A DNA stretch of 6,069 bases from Thiobacillus sp. (GTDB lineage Bacteria; Pseudomonadota; Gammaproteobacteria; Burkholderiales; Thiobacillaceae): contig JANJUT010000218.1 in the NCBI GenBank assembly GCA_024710445.1, positions 1 to 6,069 of the forward strand. The letters run 5' to 3'. The position numbers and the translations under genes are program-made. The notes under the pieces were generated by a model, which searched no databases, was not told where the DNA came from, and worked only from the letters and a program-made list of their open reading frames with translations. This document shows, one piece after another, positions 4,768 to 6,069 of this stretch. Positions within the stretch are counted from its first letter, which is position 1; the number at the start of each line of letters is the position of its first letter.

Positions 4768-6069
4768 TCAATTCTCCTTTTGAGGTTCTACTTCGAGGAT
4801 CAGGTTGTCCCGTGCGCGCACCCGCACCCGGCTTCCGCGTTTCAGCGGCACGCTGCTGCGCACCCGCCACTGCTCGCTGTGGACGCGGGCCCAGCCTTCA
4901 TGTTCCATGTCTTCGAGGATTTCGCCACGGGCGCCAATCATTTCCTCGGCGCCGGTCACCACCGGCCGCGCGCGCGCCTTGATCGCCATGCCGACGACGA
5001 AGAAGCTGAACAGCCCGCTGGTCAGCGCCACCGGAACAATCAGTATCCACGGCACGCCATAGCCAGGCACATCGGTGTCGATCAGCATGACCGAGCCGAT
5101 GACGAAGGCGATCAGCCCGCCCAGCCCCAGTGCGCCAAAGCTGGGCACGAAGGCTTCCGCGATCATCAGGATGATGCCCAGGATCATCAGCGCGAGGCCT
5201 GCATAGCTGATCGGCATGACCTGCAGCGCAAACAATGCCAGCAGCAGGCAGATGCCGCCGACCACGCCGGGAAACAGCATGCCGGGGTTGGAAAACTCGT
5301 AGATCAGGCCATAGATGCCAAGCAGCATCAGGATGTAGGCGATGCCGGGATCGCCGATGACCGAGAGCAGGCGGCTGCGCCAGTCGGGCATGACGCGTTC
5401 GATGACGGCGTTGGTGGTGTCGAGGATGACGGTCTGACCGTTCATTTGGATGGTGCGGCCGTTAACCTGCTTGAGGAGGTCGTCGAGATCGGACGCCACC
5501 AGGTCGATCACCTTCAGCTCGAGCGCCTCGGACGCCTGCAGGCTGACGGCCTCGCGCACCGCGCGCTCGGCCCATTCGATGTTGCGTCCGCGCAGTTCGG
5601 CGAGGCCGCGAATGTAGGCGGCCGCATCGTGGACGACCTTGCGCGTCTTGGCATCGCCCGCAGGGGCCGGGCTTGGCGGGCTGTCAGCCGGTTTGCCCGC
5701 ACCGGATTTGTCGGCATCGGATTTGTCTGAAGGCTTGTCCGGGCCGGGCGTGCCTGCGGGGGCGGGGTTGCCGCCCCCCATCGGCGCCAGTTCGACCGGT
5801 GTTGCCGCGCCCAGGTTGGTCGCCGGCGCCATGGCCGCGATATGGCTGGCATAGAGGATGTAGGTGCCGGCGCTGGCGGCACGGGCGCCCTTGGGCGAGA
5901 CGTAGGTGGCGACTGGAACCGGCGAGGCGAGGATGGCCTTGATGATGTCGCGCATCGAGGGATCCAGGCCGCCCGGGGTATCCATCTCGATCACGACCAG
6001 ATGGACCTTGTCCTCGATGGCCTTGTCGAGGCCACGCAGCAGGTAGTCGGCGCTGGCGGGACTGATCGC
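4768..6069 (-). CDS. nfeD: NfeD, long ClpP-class membrane serine protease, N-terminus outside window
   Basis: The frame is open to the right edge, giving 433 visible residues. An internal GTG at 5994 could be mistaken for a start, but conserved sequence (SADYLLRGLDKAIEDKVHLVV) continues upstream of it. The ClpP-like protease domain shows DTPGGLDPSMR at 30-40, GARAASAGTYI at 61-71 with nucleophile Ser66, and KVVHDAAAYIRGLAELRGRN at 144-163, where Lys144 is the expected general base of the Ser-Lys dyad known from Pyrococcus PH1510. Between them is a Pro/Ala/Gly/Asp/Lys linker (about 98-140). Five membrane segments follow (about 242-259, 263-285, 288-310, 313-331, 341-363), then the cytoplasmic NfeD OB-fold domain (372-428). 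The missing part should be a signal peptide and first strands, perhaps 30-60 residues. The family works with the adjacent slipin in membrane protein quality control. The stop overlaps nothing but sits two bases from the slipin ATG. Confidence 0.95.
   Translation of the reverse strand, partial: AISPASADYLLRGLDKAIEDKVHLVVIEMDTPGGLDPSMRDIIKAILASPVPVATYVSPKGARAASAGTYILYASHIAAMAPATNLGAATPVELAPMGGGNPAPAGTPGPDKPSDKSDADKSGAGKPADSPPSPAPAGDAKTRKVVHDAAAYIRGLAELRGRNIEWAERAVREAVSLQASEALELKVIDLVASDLDDLLKQVNGRTIQMNGQTVILDTTNAVIERVMPDWRSRLLSVIGDPGIAYILMLLGIYGLIYEFSNPGMLFPGVVGGICLLLALFALQVMPISYAGLALMILGIILMIAEAFVPSFGALGLGGLIAFVIGSVMLIDTDVPGYGVPWILIVPVALTSGLFSFFVVGMAIKARARPVVTGAEEMIGARGEILEDMEHEGWARVHSEQWRVRSSVPLKRGSRVRVRARDNLILEVEPQKEN
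4774..4779 (-). promoter_or_regulatory. Ribosome-binding site for the slipin gene, inside the last nfeD codons
   Basis: AAGGAG on the - strand lies within the last codons of nfeD and eight bases before the slipin ATG at 4765. It decides the slipin start and ties its translation to the end of nfeD. Confidence 0.8.

Noticed and set aside
4766..4870. A 35-residue N-terminal extension of the slipin
   Set aside because: It would overlap nfeD and lacks a ribosome-binding site; the ATG at 4765 has AAGGAG eight bases upstream and the usual slipin N-terminus.
4780..5730. A 316-codon + strand frame opposite nfeD
   Set aside because: His/Asp/Gln-rich composition typical of the antisense of a hydrophobic membrane protein; nfeD is unmistakable.
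5992..5994. GTG as the nfeD start
   Set aside because: Conserved NfeD sequence continues upstream in frame to the window edge, so it is an internal valine.

Overview
The window looks like chromosomal DNA of a GC-rich proteobacterium, most likely a betaproteobacterium. This rests on codon use, the close resemblance of one gene to E. coli YccA, the NfeD/slipin pair, and a 'CCTGAGCC(T)GTCGAAG'-type dispersed repeat of a kind seen in many proteobacterial genomes. The genus cannot be named from the sequence alone. No rRNA, tRNA, CRISPR array, transposase or phage gene was seen.

Layout. The left third is read on the + strand. It holds the 3' part of a divergent GTP cyclohydrolase I (folE-like, cut by the left edge); a putative exported protein whose N-terminal coding region has been invaded by a palindromic dispersed repeat; a small membrane methyltransferase of the isoprenylcysteine/phospholipid methyltransferase type; and a conserved-looking hypothetical protein. 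The right two thirds is read on the - strand, in transcription order: nfeD (long, ClpP-class type, cut by the right edge), a slipin (SPFH) gene two bases after it, yccA (Bax inhibitor-1 family), and a TatD-family hydrolase six bases after yccA. The two blocks converge on a gene-free stretch at 2163-2340, which contains a 161-bp segment bounded by a nearly perfect 20-bp inverted repeat; one arm covers the last codons of tatD.

How the genes fit together. The - strand block reads as a membrane quality-control cluster. Long NfeD is a membrane serine protease whose family partner is the adjacent slipin, and YccA modulates the FtsH membrane protease in E. coli. nfeD-slipin look translationally coupled, and so do yccA-tatD. 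The slipin-yccA gap is 97 bases and may hold a separate promoter. The + strand genes show no obvious shared pathway.

The points most worth a second look are: (1) a 36-base minisatellite and a terminator-like hairpin inside the first 38 codons of tatD; (2) the 161-bp inverted-repeat segment at the tatD 3' end; (3) a FolE homologue that keeps its zinc ligands but lacks several catalytic or triphosphate-binding residues; (4) the repeat inserted between ribosome-binding site and signal peptide of the exported protein, which may itself be a circularly permuted papain-like enzyme. No complete undescribed multi-gene system was found.
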